A DNA stretch of 64,000 nucleotides from Tubiluchus corallicola (GCA_030141605.1 JAQGDQ010000216.1:290259-354258); one strand, 5' to 3'. Numbered from the stretch's first letter, positions 29,667-39,966 are shown. Notes: generated by a model not told the origin, from the letters alone. Numbers and translations: made by a program.

Positions 29667-30812
29667 ATGAGGTTGTGTTATAAGCGTGTATTGATTGTTG
29701 TGCAGTTTGTATTTACTGGATATGTATATGGGCAGAATGTCTCTTTTAACGGGCAGGTTGACGGATGGATAACATTGAAGCTGCACGATAGTTTTGGAGC
29801 GATGTCAGGTGCCAGGTATATACCTACTTTGGATTTTGAGTATTCCGTTTCAAAAAGTAGCCTGATTGACGTAGAGGCTTCGGCGAATATTTTTGGAGCT
29901 ACGGAGTATTTTGACTGTGACTTTAGCAGTAGTGGTGATATCAGGCCGTATCGGCTATGGTGCCGTTATAGTGGCGATAGACTGGAGGTGAGGGGAGGGC
30001 TTCAGAAGATAAATTTTGGACCTGGCATGATGCTACGCCCTCTTATGTGGTTTGATCAGATTGACCCGCGTGACCCTTTGCAGATTACTGATGGGGTGTA
30101 TGGAGTGCTGGCGCGTTACTATTTTATGAATAGCGCCAATGTATGGTTGTGGGGATTATACGGCAATGGTTCTGTCAAGGGGTGGGAAGTGGTGCCTTCA
30201 AAACGCAATCGTCCTGAGGCAGGTGGTAGGATACAGGTTCCTGCCCTGTCTGGAGAGGTAGCTGTTTCGTATCACAATCGTGAGGTTGATTTTGAGAAGG
30301 TGGTGGGGGTGATTGGGCGTGGAGAGGGAAGAGTTGTTGAAAATAGGGTTGGATTGGACGGAAGGTGGGATATTGAGGGAGGGCCGGGTTTGTGGTTTGA
30401 GAGTGTTATCACAAATCAGAGTATGCCCTCCGGTTATTATCCCTGGCAGAGGCAGCTGTGTATTGGAGCTGATTACACCTTTAAGGTCGGGAATGGCCTC
30501 AATGTGGTACATGAGTTGTTGTGGGCAGATGTGTCAGGGCGGGCTTTTGGTGGTGGAGAGGGAGGATTGTTTTCCGCCCTTTTGTCAAGTTACCCGCTGG
30601 GATTGTCAGATAATATTGTGGCGATAATATACTATGACTACTCGAATAGCGGCTGGTACCGGTTTATAAATTGGCAAAAGCAGTATGATAGCATTGGTTT
30701 GCATCTTGTACTTTACTGGAACCCCGAAAAACTCAATGTTTACGGAGCTGCCGGAAACACTGCCGCCTTTCAGGGAAGTGGGGTGCAGTTTATGCTTGTG
30801 TTTAATCACTAA
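29667..30812 (+). CDS. Predicted outer-membrane beta-barrel protein, unknown function
   Basis: A 381-residue protein with a signal peptide (VLIVVQFVFTGYVYGQ, cleavage likely after YVYG or QN near 22-23). The remainder alternates hydrophobic and polar residues with many Trp, Tyr and Gly, for example LWCRYSGDRLEVRGGLQKIN and LHLVLYWNPEKLNVYGAAG, as in outer-membrane barrels. The middle reads RPLMWFDQIDPRDPLQITDG, which may be a conserved loop, but I do not recognise the family. It stands alone behind its own promoter. An IS3 relic begins 82 bp after its stop. Porin-like function is inferred from composition only. Confidence 0.6.
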   Translation: MRLCYKRVLIVVQFVFTGYVYGQNVSFNGQVDGWITLKLHDSFGAMSGARYIPTLDFEYSVSKSSLIDVEASANIFGATEYFDCDFSSSGDIRPYRLWCRYSGDRLEVRGGLQKINFGPGMMLRPLMWFDQIDPRDPLQITDGVYGVLARYYFMNSANVWLWGLYGNGSVKGWEVVPSKRNRPEAGGRIQVPALSGEVAVSYHNREVDFEKVVGVIGRGEGRVVENRVGLDGRWDIEGGPGLWFESVITNQSMPSGYYPWQRQLCIGADYTFKVGNGLNVVHELLWADVSGRAFGGGEGGLFSALLSSYPLGLSDNIVAIIYYDYSNSGWYRFINWQKQYDSIGLHLVLYWNPEKLNVYGAAGNTAAFQGSGVQFMLVFNH

Positions 30813-30894
30813 TTTTGAGCCTGATAGCAAATGAGGCTTGGTGTGTGGTGGCGTTTCTTTTCGTTAATATTATTTTTTCTTCAACCCATTTATT

Positions 30895-31744
30895 TGTAAA
30901 TCTTCAGCTTAATTCGGACAAATTGGTTTAAAAATTAAGAGAGACATTTCTTACATTATAACCGATAAAAACGAGTAAGATGAAGGCAAAAAAACAGACT
31001 ACCGAACAAATGAGTTTAAAGATAAGACCACGCGTGTGCACCAGCAATGGCAAACCGATTTCACCTACTTTAAAATCATTGGATGGGGCTGGTATTATTT
31101 GGCTACCGTAATGGACGATTATTCAAGGTATATCGTCACCTGGGAGCTTTGCCAAAGCATTGAGTCGGCCGATGCCAAGCATGTTATTCAAAAGGCTTTA
31201 CATACGGCCAAAATACCTGCAGGCGATTGTCCCAGGTTACTCTCCGGTAATGGAGCGTGCTACATATCAAACGAGTTTCAGAGCTTTTTAAAAGATACCA
31301 AAATGGGACATGTACGTGGAGCCCCATACCACCCTCAAACACAAGGGAAAATTGAGCGTTACCACCGCACCATGAAAAATCAGGTAAAGTTGGATAACTA
31401 CTACTTTCCTGATGAACTAATGACGGTTCTACAGGAGTTTGTATATAATTACAACAACCACCGGTATCATGAATCACTCAAGAATGTTACACCTGCCGAC
31501 GTGTATTTTGGAAGGCAAAAACAGTTACTGGGCAATCGTGAAAACATTAAAATAAAAACGCTAAATGAAAGAAGAAAAAGGAATCAGAAAATCGCAGTGT
31601 ATCACTTTTGATTTATTGAAAACTCTGCGAGTTTCCAACAAGTCAACAGGTGAATTATCATCACCATAAAAAAGAGAATTTGAATTATAAAACTATCTCT
31701 TAACTTTAAGCATCAATTTGTCCAATAAGTTTTGAAGTTAAACA
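30895..31744 (+). mobile_element. IS3-family insertion sequence, copy 2 (about 711 bp internally deleted)
   Basis: Both ends match copy 1 (7536-9094). The left part matches up to about 31010 and then joins directly to sequence equivalent to 8363 onward, so the helix-turn-helix orfA body and the first third of orfB are missing. Left tip TGTAAATCTTCA and right tip read inward TGTTTAACTTCA form an imperfect inverted repeat. No target duplication was seen. Confidence 0.82.
31036..31611 (+). pseudogene. IS3-family orfB transposase fragment, catalytic Asp replaced
   Basis: Encodes the last 190 residues or so of the IS3 DDE transposase, from just before the first catalytic Asp (HQQWQTDFTYF) to the end (KIAVYHF). 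Unlike copy 1 it has no frameshift near the first Asp, but the second catalytic position reads LLSGNGA instead of LLSDNGA, so Asp is replaced by Gly. Together with the missing N-terminal part this makes it non-functional. The GKIERYHR Glu motif is kept. Confidence 0.85.
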
Positions 31745-31746
31745 GG

Positions 31747-32160
31747 TACAAAAGAACCAAAAAATCGAGCCTTTAAGGGCATTCCTTGTTTTTCGCTGTT
31801 TTCTTGTTAAGAGCTTTTAGTAGTGGCGGTTGTGTTTCAAGGTTTTTCTTTACGTTCTTTTGTTTTGATACAAAAGAACCAAAAAATCGAGCCTTTAAGG
31901 GCATTCCTTGTTTTTCGCTGTTTTCTTGTTAAGAGCTTTTAGTAGTGGCGGTTGTGTTTCAAGGTTTTTCTTTACGTTCTTTTGTTTTGATACAAAAGAA
32001 CCAAAAAATCGAGCCTTTAAGGGCATTCCTTGTTTTTCGCTGTTTTCTTGTTAAGAGTTTTTAGTAGTGGCGGTTGTGTTTCAAGGGGAGCTTATGTTCT
32101 TTTGTTTTGATAGAAAAGAGGCAAAAAATCAAGCTTTTAAGGGCAGTTTTATTTTTTATT
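31747..32160. repeat. 122-bp tandem repeat, three copies plus a degenerate partial copy
   Basis: Units start at 31747, 31869 and 31991 with TACAAAAGAACCAAAAAATC and differ at very few positions. A diverged partial unit begins at 32111 (TAGAAAAGAGGC). Across each junction TTCTTTTG and CAAAAGAA form an inverted repeat around TTTTGATA, so each boundary could form a hairpin. No reading frame runs through the array. It fills the space between the IS3 relic and the pbpC stop. Confidence 0.9.
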
Positions 32161-32167
32161 GAGTTTT

Positions 32168-34507
32168 TTACTGTTTTGCTTCCGGAAAAGCCTGATTTTT
32201 CCTGTTTCCAATAAAGAATTGAACTTTTTCTTCATTCCCTTGTTCATCTGTTACGAGAAGCTTGTGCCATCCTGCGTCAGTTTCTATTGCTTTTGAGTGT
32301 TTCCCAATGGTGTTTCCCAGGTATATATCATCAAGGTACCAGAACACATTTTTCTGGGGGGATGTGTGGGCTATTTTTGATATTAGTTTTTGGCTTTCCC
32401 CTCCGAAATCTCTTGGTATCCATATATATGAAGAGTCTTTGGGGTATATAAAGGTCATCTGTTTTGAGATTTTTCTATTTTCGCAGCTTGGGTTATGTTC
32501 AGGTGTGCCATCTAAAACTCTGCCACGGGCTTTTAGCTGATGTAACACATCGGGCGGGTATGATAGTATCTTTTTTTCGTAGTACCCTTTTCCCCAGCAG
32601 TATGAGCACACCGAGTACTTTTCTTCTCTATCTACATATACTGCTTTGTGGAAAGGGCAGAGTCTAAGTGGCTGCATATAAATAGGTACGTCGACCTGTT
32701 CTTTTTCCGGGCAGTTCTGTCCTGCAAGGAACCCGGTTTTTTTACAGATGTTGATTTGAGCAAAGTCATCGTAGTTTTTATTGAACCGGTATGATCCTTT
32801 ATTGGGGAGGTTGTTGAGTATATCGAATAGCAGTGATCCGGCACTGACTGTTCCCGATAGCCTGGGATTTCCTTCTCCATCGAAGTTACCTACCCAAACA
32901 GCTATTGTCCACTCCGGTAAGACACCTATTGCCCATGCATCTTTGTGTCCATAGCTTGTTCCTGTTTTCCATGCGATTGGTTTTTGATGTTGATATTTTC
33001 TCCAGTTGTATTCCACTCCCGGCCTTTTTAGGTCTCTAAGCGCTTGCAATGTTATATAGCATGCTCCCGGGCTTATCAACTGCTGTGCATTTGTCCGCAT
33101 CATTACCGAGTCTTGATCCCGGTATATGATTGGCGTAAAGACTCCTCTATTTGCCAATCCTCTGTAGAGCTTGGTCATGTCTAACAGGTTCACTTCTGCC
33201 CCTCCTATTATTAAAGGCAGGCCGTACTCTTCTGCTTCTCTAAATAGTGTTGTTACTCCCGCTTCTTTGAGAAAGGTATAAAACTGGTATACTCCATATG
33301 TGTTTAGGAGCCTGACAGATGGCACATTCAGAGACTTTATTAATGACTCCTGTGCCGTTACTATGCCGTTAAACTTTTTATCGGCATTGCTTGGTGAGAA
33401 TGCGTTAAAGTAGGTTGGCACATCTTTTATTAGTGTTTTTGGTACTATTATTCCCTCGTCAATAGAGAGTCCATATAAGAAGGGTTTTAAGATTGAACCT
33501 GACGAGCGGGGCGCTACTACTCCATTGACCTGGCCTAATGCATCGAAGTCAAAGAAATTCTGTGACCCCACATAGGCTTTTATTTTTCCGGTTTTTGTTT
33601 CTGTAACCAATACGGCAGCGTTTTTTATCCCTTCATTGCGGATTTTTTTTACATGTAGCCTGGTGAGCTCCTGCACACGGTTTTGCAGGCCTAGGTTTAA
33701 GGTTGTCCTGATTGTTTTTTGCCTCGGATACCTGTTTTTCACATATCGTGAAAAGTGTGGTGCGGCAAGGTCAAAGGGGTAGATTTTATAAGGTATTGGT
33801 TCCAATACGGCAAGTTCAAATATTTTTTTGTCAATTACACCTTTCTTTAACAGTTTACTCAGAAGCCTATCTCTTTTTTCTTTTACCTGTTTATTGTTTC
33901 CGGAGGGGAATATTATTCCTGGTGCGTTTGGCAAAATAGCCAGTGTGGCGGCTTCTGCCCAGCTCAGTTCTTTCGGTTTTTTCTCAAAATATCTGTATGA
34001 TGCTGCCTGGTAGCCCTTAATGTTTGCTCCGTACGGGGCGTGGTCCAGGTAGAGTTTTAGTATTTCATCTTTTGTGTAATGTACTTCTATTTTTACGGCC
34101 TGGCATATCTCCTTTATTTTGCTCCAGTAGTTTCTTTTATTCGCACTTCTCAAGCGTGCAACCTGCATAGTGATAGTGCTTGCTCCGCTAACCACTCTTT
34201 TTTGGGACAGGTTCTGTTTTATTGCCCTTAAGATTGAAGCGGGGTTAAATCCGGGGTGGTAGTAGAAGTGCTTATCTTCAAACAGAAGTACCGCTTCCTG
34301 TAGTTTGCGAGGTACGCTATCCTCCGCTCTGGGAGGCAGGCACCACTGTTCATTTTCATTCAGAAAGACCCTTAATATTTTCCCTTGCTCATCGGTAACA
34401 ACTACGCTGTAATCGGTTTTAAAAAGCGGGGGAGGGAAGGGTTTTATTAAATAAAACACAACCAGTAAGACCAAGGCTACAAAAAGCCTGATACTCCATC
34501 TCTTCAC
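32168..34507 (-). CDS. pbpC: Penicillin-binding protein 1C
   Basis: A 779-residue bifunctional peptidoglycan synthase with an N-terminal membrane anchor (about 5-22). The glycosyltransferase (family 51) domain carries EDKHFYYHPGFNPASI near residue 75 and the GASTITMQVARL motif. The transpeptidase domain has the active-site SILK (in SSGSILKPFLYG), SLN in the second motif and KTGTSYGHKDAWAIG as the KTG box. A C-terminal PBP1C-type (BiPBP_C) domain ends the protein. It lies 26 bp downstream of the alpha-2-macroglobulin gene on the same strand, the known pbpC/A2M pairing in which A2M guards the periplasm and PbpC repairs the wall. Confidence 0.95.
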   Translation of the reverse strand: MKRWSIRLFVALVLLVVFYLIKPFPPPLFKTDYSVVVTDEQGKILRVFLNENEQWCLPPRAEDSVPRKLQEAVLLFEDKHFYYHPGFNPASILRAIKQNLSQKRVVSGASTITMQVARLRSANKRNYWSKIKEICQAVKIEVHYTKDEILKLYLDHAPYGANIKGYQAASYRYFEKKPKELSWAEAATLAILPNAPGIIFPSGNNKQVKEKRDRLLSKLLKKGVIDKKIFELAVLEPIPYKIYPFDLAAPHFSRYVKNRYPRQKTIRTTLNLGLQNRVQELTRLHVKKIRNEGIKNAAVLVTETKTGKIKAYVGSQNFFDFDALGQVNGVVAPRSSGSILKPFLYGLSIDEGIIVPKTLIKDVPTYFNAFSPSNADKKFNGIVTAQESLIKSLNVPSVRLLNTYGVYQFYTFLKEAGVTTLFREAEEYGLPLIIGGAEVNLLDMTKLYRGLANRGVFTPIIYRDQDSVMMRTNAQQLISPGACYITLQALRDLKRPGVEYNWRKYQHQKPIAWKTGTSYGHKDAWAIGVLPEWTIAVWVGNFDGEGNPRLSGTVSAGSLLFDILNNLPNKGSYRFNKNYDDFAQINICKKTGFLAGQNCPEKEQVDVPIYMQPLRLCPFHKAVYVDREEKYSVCSYCWGKGYYEKKILSYPPDVLHQLKARGRVLDGTPEHNPSCENRKISKQMTFIYPKDSSYIWIPRDFGGESQKLISKIAHTSPQKNVFWYLDDIYLGNTIGKHSKAIETDAGWHKLLVTDEQGNEEKVQFFIGNRKNQAFPEAKQ

Positions 34508-34533
34508 CTAAATAAAAAATTATATTGTTCTTT

Positions 34534-37500
34534 CTATTTTATTACTTTAACTTTTTTACCTGCTTTGGTAGCTTTAAATGATTCGTTATACATAGCTTCA
34601 ACCAGTGTTGGCGCCAATTCGAACTCTCCAATTGTTACAGCATTTATTTTTACAATAAAGTCCAGTTTCTTCTTCTTCTCTATATTCTTATGTATGTCGA
34701 AGAACCACATAACTCTGTCGTCCCTGATATCAAGGTATTTTTCGTTATATAGGTTCATTCTTTCTGTCCATGCAGGCATTGACTCACCAGACAGGCGAGT
34801 GTTTTCTATTTCCCAGCCTGACGGTAATATCTGAACTAGAGCCACTTCGTCAACACGCTTTAGCGTGCTTATGTTTTCAACCTGGAAGTGTCCCCAAAAT
34901 GCTGTTCCCTGGTTAATCTGAGTAATATCGATTCCTTTCCCTTCCTCGTCATACCATTTTACATTTAATGAGAGGTTGCTATTTTCATCTTTTATATCAC
35001 TTTTAAAAGGAACTCCATCCCACGCAAGTGTGGTAAAGGCTTTTGCTACGTCCGATTTTTCATCGAGCGAAATCTGTATTGGTTTGCCAAAACCATTTTG
35101 TAATCTGTACGTGTAGGTTTTTTCCGTTTTAAAAGGCACTTCTGTGCCATCGGCAAATGTTATGTGCCCTTTTAGCTCTGCTTTTTCGCTTCCTTTTTGC
35201 AGTGCTGTTATGTATTTCCCAATCCCCAACAGGGTGTAGCCGATGGTTTGTGTGGAGTACCAATCGCTTGCTGATATGTATTTTGATATGTCTCGCGCCA
35301 ACTCTTCTGCCTGCTCCATTTTATTTAGAGAAACGAGTGCGTCCAGAATCATGCCCTTGTCTCTTAGCCCCGATCCGTAGGTGCCTGAGAACTCCTGATA
35401 GTTGTCGGTTTCCATACCTGCATCTTTGACAATTTCACTGACTTTATCGGGCAGTCCTGCCAAATGGTATGATGCTGCCAACAGCCATTTCTGAACATTG
35501 TTCATTTTGTGCAGTCTGTTCTCTCTCAATAGGTTCATTTCACTATTTGCCGGTTTTCCAGCCAGCGCAAGAGTGTAAGCTCTGTATACTCTTGAGGTTA
35601 AGTTTCCACTACCCTGACGGGCCATTTTGCTTGTGTATCCTAACCAGTTTCTATACAGGTCTTCTGTGACATGGTATCCCAGTTTTTTTGCTTCTACCAT
35701 AAAGTGTCCTCCATAAAGTGTTCCCCATTCAGAGGGGGTATCTTCATAGGGCCAGTAACTAAATCCCCCGGAGAATATCTGAAATTTGCGTAACTGCTGA
35801 ATTCCTGCATTGATGTTTTTGTCTATATCTTTTGTGTCGGCTTCCGAGTAATCTACAAACTGTTTGATGTATAGCTGCGGGAACACTGATGATGTTGTTT
35901 GCTCTATGCAGCCGTAAGGGTAGTGGATCAGATATTTTAGTCTGTGGTCGATACTTATTCCGGGATAATTTGAAATCGTTATGGTTGCTCTATTGGTGCC
36001 TTTTAATCCATCATCCGGCACGTATAGAGTGGCTGTTTTACCTGATTCAACACTGCTATTAAATGATTTATATATTCTTGGTGATGCCGGTCTGACATAC
36101 AGGTCTACCAGGTATTCTGCCTTATGTTTTGCTGACCTTGCTCTTATTTTTACTTTAGTTTGCCCTACCTGCTCTTTGGCTTTTATGGTAAAGTAGCACT
36201 CTTTATCGTCAGCTTTTTTAAACTGCATCTTTCGGCTGTCTGCTCCTTCTATTTCCAGGAGCTCTTCTGTAGCTATATCTACCTCTACATTACCTATTCC
36301 ATCTTCCATTGCAAATACCGATACAGGAACGGTAAACTTTTCTCCTGGCCCTATCACGCGTGGCAGTGTGGGCATTACCATTAATTCCGACTTTACCGGT
36401 ACTCTTTTTTCCGCTTTGGCATAGCTCTTTTTTCTTGCACCTATCACCATTATTCTTACTGATCCCACATAGTTTGGCATATCAAACCTAACAACAGCTT
36501 TCCCACTTGCATCTGTGTCAACAGGGCCTTTAAATAGGCTTACAGGTTTAAACCTTCGCTGTCGTTTTTTGTTACCTAGCTGCGACTCTCTGTAGTCCAT
36601 ATCTCCTCCTATTGAGAAGGTTTTAAAGACATCTCCCTTATTTGCTGATATAATGTGGGAGAAGAGGTCAAATGTCCGGGTTTCCAATCGTACTTTAGAA
36701 AAGAAGTGTGGCCACGGGTCAGGGGTTTTGAAGTTTGTGATGTCCAGCAGTCCTTCATCTACTACAGCAATGGTAAACTGGGTTGGCTCCCGGTCTTTTG
36801 TTTGTAATGTGATTTCAAATGGTTTTTCTGGGAGGAATTTAGTCGCTGTTTTTATTTCAATTTCGTGTTTGGAATCTCTGTTTTCAACCAATATGGGTAG
36901 TATGCCAAACATTCTAATAGGCCTGTCATTTTCTGTTTGTTTGTGCGGCTGTATAAGCGATACCGTGATATATGCATTGGGTACCATTTTTTCTGTAGCG
37001 GGTATTTTAACTTCAGTCAGGTCTTCTCCTTTTGGTGATACCCATGTGTTGTACAGTATTTCTCCTCCTTTTTCAACAGTTATCAGAGCTATTCCCTCTT
37101 TTGGGGCAGGGAATTGAACTTTGATATGCTCATTTGTGTAGTACTTGTTCTTTTGGGAGCTTAGTTCCAGTGTGCCAGCACTTTTATCTTCCCCACCTGA
37201 GCTACCGTATTTATAGGCTGTTACAAAGATACCTGACGTGTGTCCCGTTCCTTCTTCATCGGTTACTTCAATTAAAAATGTGCCACGTTCTATTGGCAAG
37301 AATTTTATGATACTATGTGTTGTTTTGGAGTTGACACTCCCTTCTCCTATCAACACTGTGTTTTTATCTGATTTAAAGCGTAGTTTTTTATCGTATTGCC
37401 ACCACCAATGCTCAGTGTTTCGGTATATTCGATATTTCAGTGATCTTCCTGCCACAGGTTTTCCTTCAGGCGTAACAATAATAGCCGGTACTTCAAGGTT

Positions 37501-39966
37501 GCTCCCTGTCGGTATGTAGTGGTACTTTGGCGGTTGTATTCCTACGTAGTGGGAGTATGGTTCATATGGTAAGAATGAGATGTTTTCGTTTGGTCTGCCC
37601 CCTTTTTCCATGACCTTACCGGTTACTTTTACCATTAGTGCTGATGGTGCGTTTGAGACATCTGGCAGGTTCCACTCGGTAAGTTTTTTCCCGTTATTAT
37701 CAAGTTCTCCTTCAAATATTGTTTGCTCAATAGGCTGAAAATCGACACTGGGATTTGTAAATACAAAGCTATCATACTTTTTGAATCTCTTTTTTATGCT
37801 AAATATTTCTGTGTCAATCCGGGCTTTAAGTCCGGCAGCAGGATTTCCGAACAGGTAAGTGCTGCTCAAGTCCAAATTGAAGGTTGTCTTGTTCCACGCA
37901 ATAAACTGCTGCTCCGGCTCAATTTTAATTTTTAAGCGGTACGGGACAACCGTTTCAATTTTTATTGTATGGGTAAACTCTTTATTACCAATACGAAACA
38001 CTGCTCTCCAGTTTCCTGTCGGATCGGACTCTTTTGTCTGTACTTTAAAGTTGTAAAATCCATCCTTGCTTTGCTTGTTTGTTACTTCATATATTTTTTT
38101 ACCTTGCGGATTGATCATTTCAATTGTGAGAGGGTGATTTCTTGGGTAGCTTCGTTTGGTAAAGCGGGCTATTATTGAGATGTTTATCTCGTCACCAGGT
38201 CTGTACACACCTCTTTCTGTATATGTGTATGCTTTGATGCCTGAGTTATGCTCACTGATTCCCCCGGTGTCAAATCCTGATGTGTTCCACTCCATATCAT
38301 TAGGCTTTATGACACTTTGCTGGCCATCTTTTTCTGCTGTTATGTAGTAGTTGAAATATCTTTCCCCGTACAGTGTTGCTATTCCATCACTGTCTGTGTT
38401 TGCTGTTGATTTTGTATCGCCATAGATTGATATTAGTTTGACTCTTACTCCCTGCATGGGTTTTGCTGTAGCGATGTCTGTTGCGTATACTTTATAGTTG
38501 TTTTTTATTTTCTTGCATGTCAGTCCTATATCGCTAAAGAGCAGCGGTTTATAGATTTGTCCGTATTTTTCTATGTATTTATCGTAGTTCCCGCTTTCTA
38601 TTTCTGTCAGCATATCTCGCGGGTTAAAGTTCAGGCGCACCAAGTAGAGCCCTTTGTGATTTTTACGGATCAACTTTGATAAGTCTATTTCATTTAGTTT
38701 CCATACGTTTTTTTCTTCGCCTATTTCAAAGGTCTCATTGTGCACTATAACTCCTACCTGGTTGACGTATTTTGCATTAAAGGGAGCTTTTCTATCAGAC
38801 AGGCTTTTCAGCTGTTCATTTCTCAAAAACTTCGGGATACTATTTGCATACACTTTTTTTACTTCAACATGGACTCTTTTTAAGTTGTTTGTGTGAAACT
38901 GAAGCCTATACTGGTTTCCACTGGGCAGAAAAATACCACTGGATGCAAATTCTACCTGTGGCTCCATATTTGCGAAGGTTATCTTTTGGGTATATTTCTT
39001 TTCTGTTACTGTCCCCCATCTATTTTTTATTCCTTTTTCAACTATTAGTTTATAGTTTTCTCCAGCCCGGAAATTCCCGTCTATTATTAGGGAGCTTCCC
39101 ATTCTTTGAATTTTCAGGTTTGATACCGGGATTGTTTTTATTAGCCCGTCAATGTTTTGCTCGGGGTCAAATTCATCAGAGAAGTGCAGCCTTATTTTAG
39201 GGGATTTTCCCTTATCTTCTCTACTTACCTTAGTCAGTTCCATTGATCCTAATGGGCTGATTTCAAAAGATTTTTTAAAGTTTTTTGGTAAGCCTGTCTT
39301 TTTTTTACGTATGGTAAGTGTATAGTTGTCTGTGCTGCTTTTGCGAAGCAGATCACCCGATATATAGTTGAATGTTTTTCCATCTGGCTCTGCTGTTATT
39401 TTGACTTCAACTGCTTTTTTCCCTTTTTTTAGCTCCAGGGCTTTTTCGACTGTTTTCAGGTCAATTGATTCTGTAAAGCTGACTATCCCTATGTATTGCA
39501 ATATTTCTCTGTTATTGCTATTTTTCAAAATCAGTTTTCCATCGAATTTTGCAATTTCCCTTCCTGCAATTCTGAACCTAAATTCAATGGATCCCAAATT
39601 TTCATCTTTGAATTTCTCATTCAGTTCTGATAGAATCAGTTTTCCATTAAATGTTTTTCTATAGGGTAGGTCTCCTACAGGTCTAAATACTATTGTGTTT
39701 CTGCTTTTCCAGTATGCTACGCCTCTTATGGATGGCGAAATCTTAAAGGCCCCTTTTACTACACTGCCTACCTCTTCTGCTTCTACTACCGGTTCAATAA
39801 ATTGTACCTCTATTAAGTCACCACTTTGAATTTCTCCACTAGTTACTGTATTTACTATTTTTGCAACCTCTTCGGAGTATATTACATCTCCTTCTTTTTC
39901 TCTCTCTTTGCATGATATTAGCAGAACAGTCAGTACTGTGCACAAGATTAGCGCTGTTTTTCTCAT
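34534..39966 (-). CDS. Bacterial alpha-2-macroglobulin (thioester protease inhibitor), lipoprotein
   Basis: An 1810-residue envelope protein with a lipoprotein signal (LTVLLISCKEREKEG, Cys19). Many macroglobulin-like beta domains (MG1-MG10 type) follow, with MG2 sequence such as YTERGVYRPGDEINISIIAR near 580. The thioester motif is CIEQ at about residues 1353-1356 (top strand 35899-35910), inside the PYGCIEQTTSSVFPQ segment. A terpenoid-cyclase-like helical thioester domain follows, with an A2M receptor-like C-terminal domain at the end. Such proteins trap proteases through the reactive thioester in the periplasm. It is the upstream gene of a probable operon with pbpC. The length is normal for Bacteroidota A2M. 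Confidence 0.93.
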   Translation of the reverse strand: MRKTALILCTVLTVLLISCKEREKEGDVIYSEEVAKIVNTVTSGEIQSGDLIEVQFIEPVVEAEEVGSVVKGAFKISPSIRGVAYWKSRNTIVFRPVGDLPYRKTFNGKLILSELNEKFKDENLGSIEFRFRIAGREIAKFDGKLILKNSNNREILQYIGIVSFTESIDLKTVEKALELKKGKKAVEVKITAEPDGKTFNYISGDLLRKSSTDNYTLTIRKKKTGLPKNFKKSFEISPLGSMELTKVSREDKGKSPKIRLHFSDEFDPEQNIDGLIKTIPVSNLKIQRMGSSLIIDGNFRAGENYKLIVEKGIKNRWGTVTEKKYTQKITFANMEPQVEFASSGIFLPSGNQYRLQFHTNNLKRVHVEVKKVYANSIPKFLRNEQLKSLSDRKAPFNAKYVNQVGVIVHNETFEIGEEKNVWKLNEIDLSKLIRKNHKGLYLVRLNFNPRDMLTEIESGNYDKYIEKYGQIYKPLLFSDIGLTCKKIKNNYKVYATDIATAKPMQGVRVKLISIYGDTKSTANTDSDGIATLYGERYFNYYITAEKDGQQSVIKPNDMEWNTSGFDTGGISEHNSGIKAYTYTERGVYRPGDEINISIIARFTKRSYPRNHPLTIEMINPQGKKIYEVTNKQSKDGFYNFKVQTKESDPTGNWRAVFRIGNKEFTHTIKIETVVPYRLKIKIEPEQQFIAWNKTTFNLDLSSTYLFGNPAAGLKARIDTEIFSIKKRFKKYDSFVFTNPSVDFQPIEQTIFEGELDNNGKKLTEWNLPDVSNAPSALMVKVTGKVMEKGGRPNENISFLPYEPYSHYVGIQPPKYHYIPTGSNLEVPAIIVTPEGKPVAGRSLKYRIYRNTEHWWWQYDKKLRFKSDKNTVLIGEGSVNSKTTHSIIKFLPIERGTFLIEVTDEEGTGHTSGIFVTAYKYGSSGGEDKSAGTLELSSQKNKYYTNEHIKVQFPAPKEGIALITVEKGGEILYNTWVSPKGEDLTEVKIPATEKMVPNAYITVSLIQPHKQTENDRPIRMFGILPILVENRDSKHEIEIKTATKFLPEKPFEITLQTKDREPTQFTIAVVDEGLLDITNFKTPDPWPHFFSKVRLETRTFDLFSHIISANKGDVFKTFSIGGDMDYRESQLGNKKRQRRFKPVSLFKGPVDTDASGKAVVRFDMPNYVGSVRIMVIGARKKSYAKAEKRVPVKSELMVMPTLPRVIGPGEKFTVPVSVFAMEDGIGNVEVDIATEELLEIEGADSRKMQFKKADDKECYFTIKAKEQVGQTKVKIRARSAKHKAEYLVDLYVRPASPRIYKSFNSSVESGKTATLYVPDDGLKGTNRATITISNYPGISIDHRLKYLIHYPYGCIEQTTSSVFPQLYIKQFVDYSEADTKDIDKNINAGIQQLRKFQIFSGGFSYWPYEDTPSEWGTLYGGHFMVEAKKLGYHVTEDLYRNWLGYTSKMARQGSGNLTSRVYRAYTLALAGKPANSEMNLLRENRLHKMNNVQKWLLAASYHLAGLPDKVSEIVKDAGMETDNYQEFSGTYGSGLRDKGMILDALVSLNKMEQAEELARDISKYISASDWYSTQTIGYTLLGIGKYITALQKGSEKAELKGHITFADGTEVPFKTEKTYTYRLQNGFGKPIQISLDEKSDVAKAFTTLAWDGVPFKSDIKDENSNLSLNVKWYDEEGKGIDITQINQGTAFWGHFQVENISTLKRVDEVALVQILPSGWEIENTRLSGESMPAWTERMNLYNEKYLDIRDDRVMWFFDIHKNIEKKKKLDFIVKINAVTIGEFELAPTLVEAMYNESFKATKAGKKVKVIK

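Noticed and set aside
31747-32160. CRISPR array
   Set aside because: Units are 122 bp long and contiguous, with no alternation of short repeats and unique spacers, and no cas genes are present.
36653-37117. 154-codon plus-strand frame inside the alpha-2-macroglobulin gene
   Set aside because: Entirely antisense to a strongly supported gene and without any recognisable domain.
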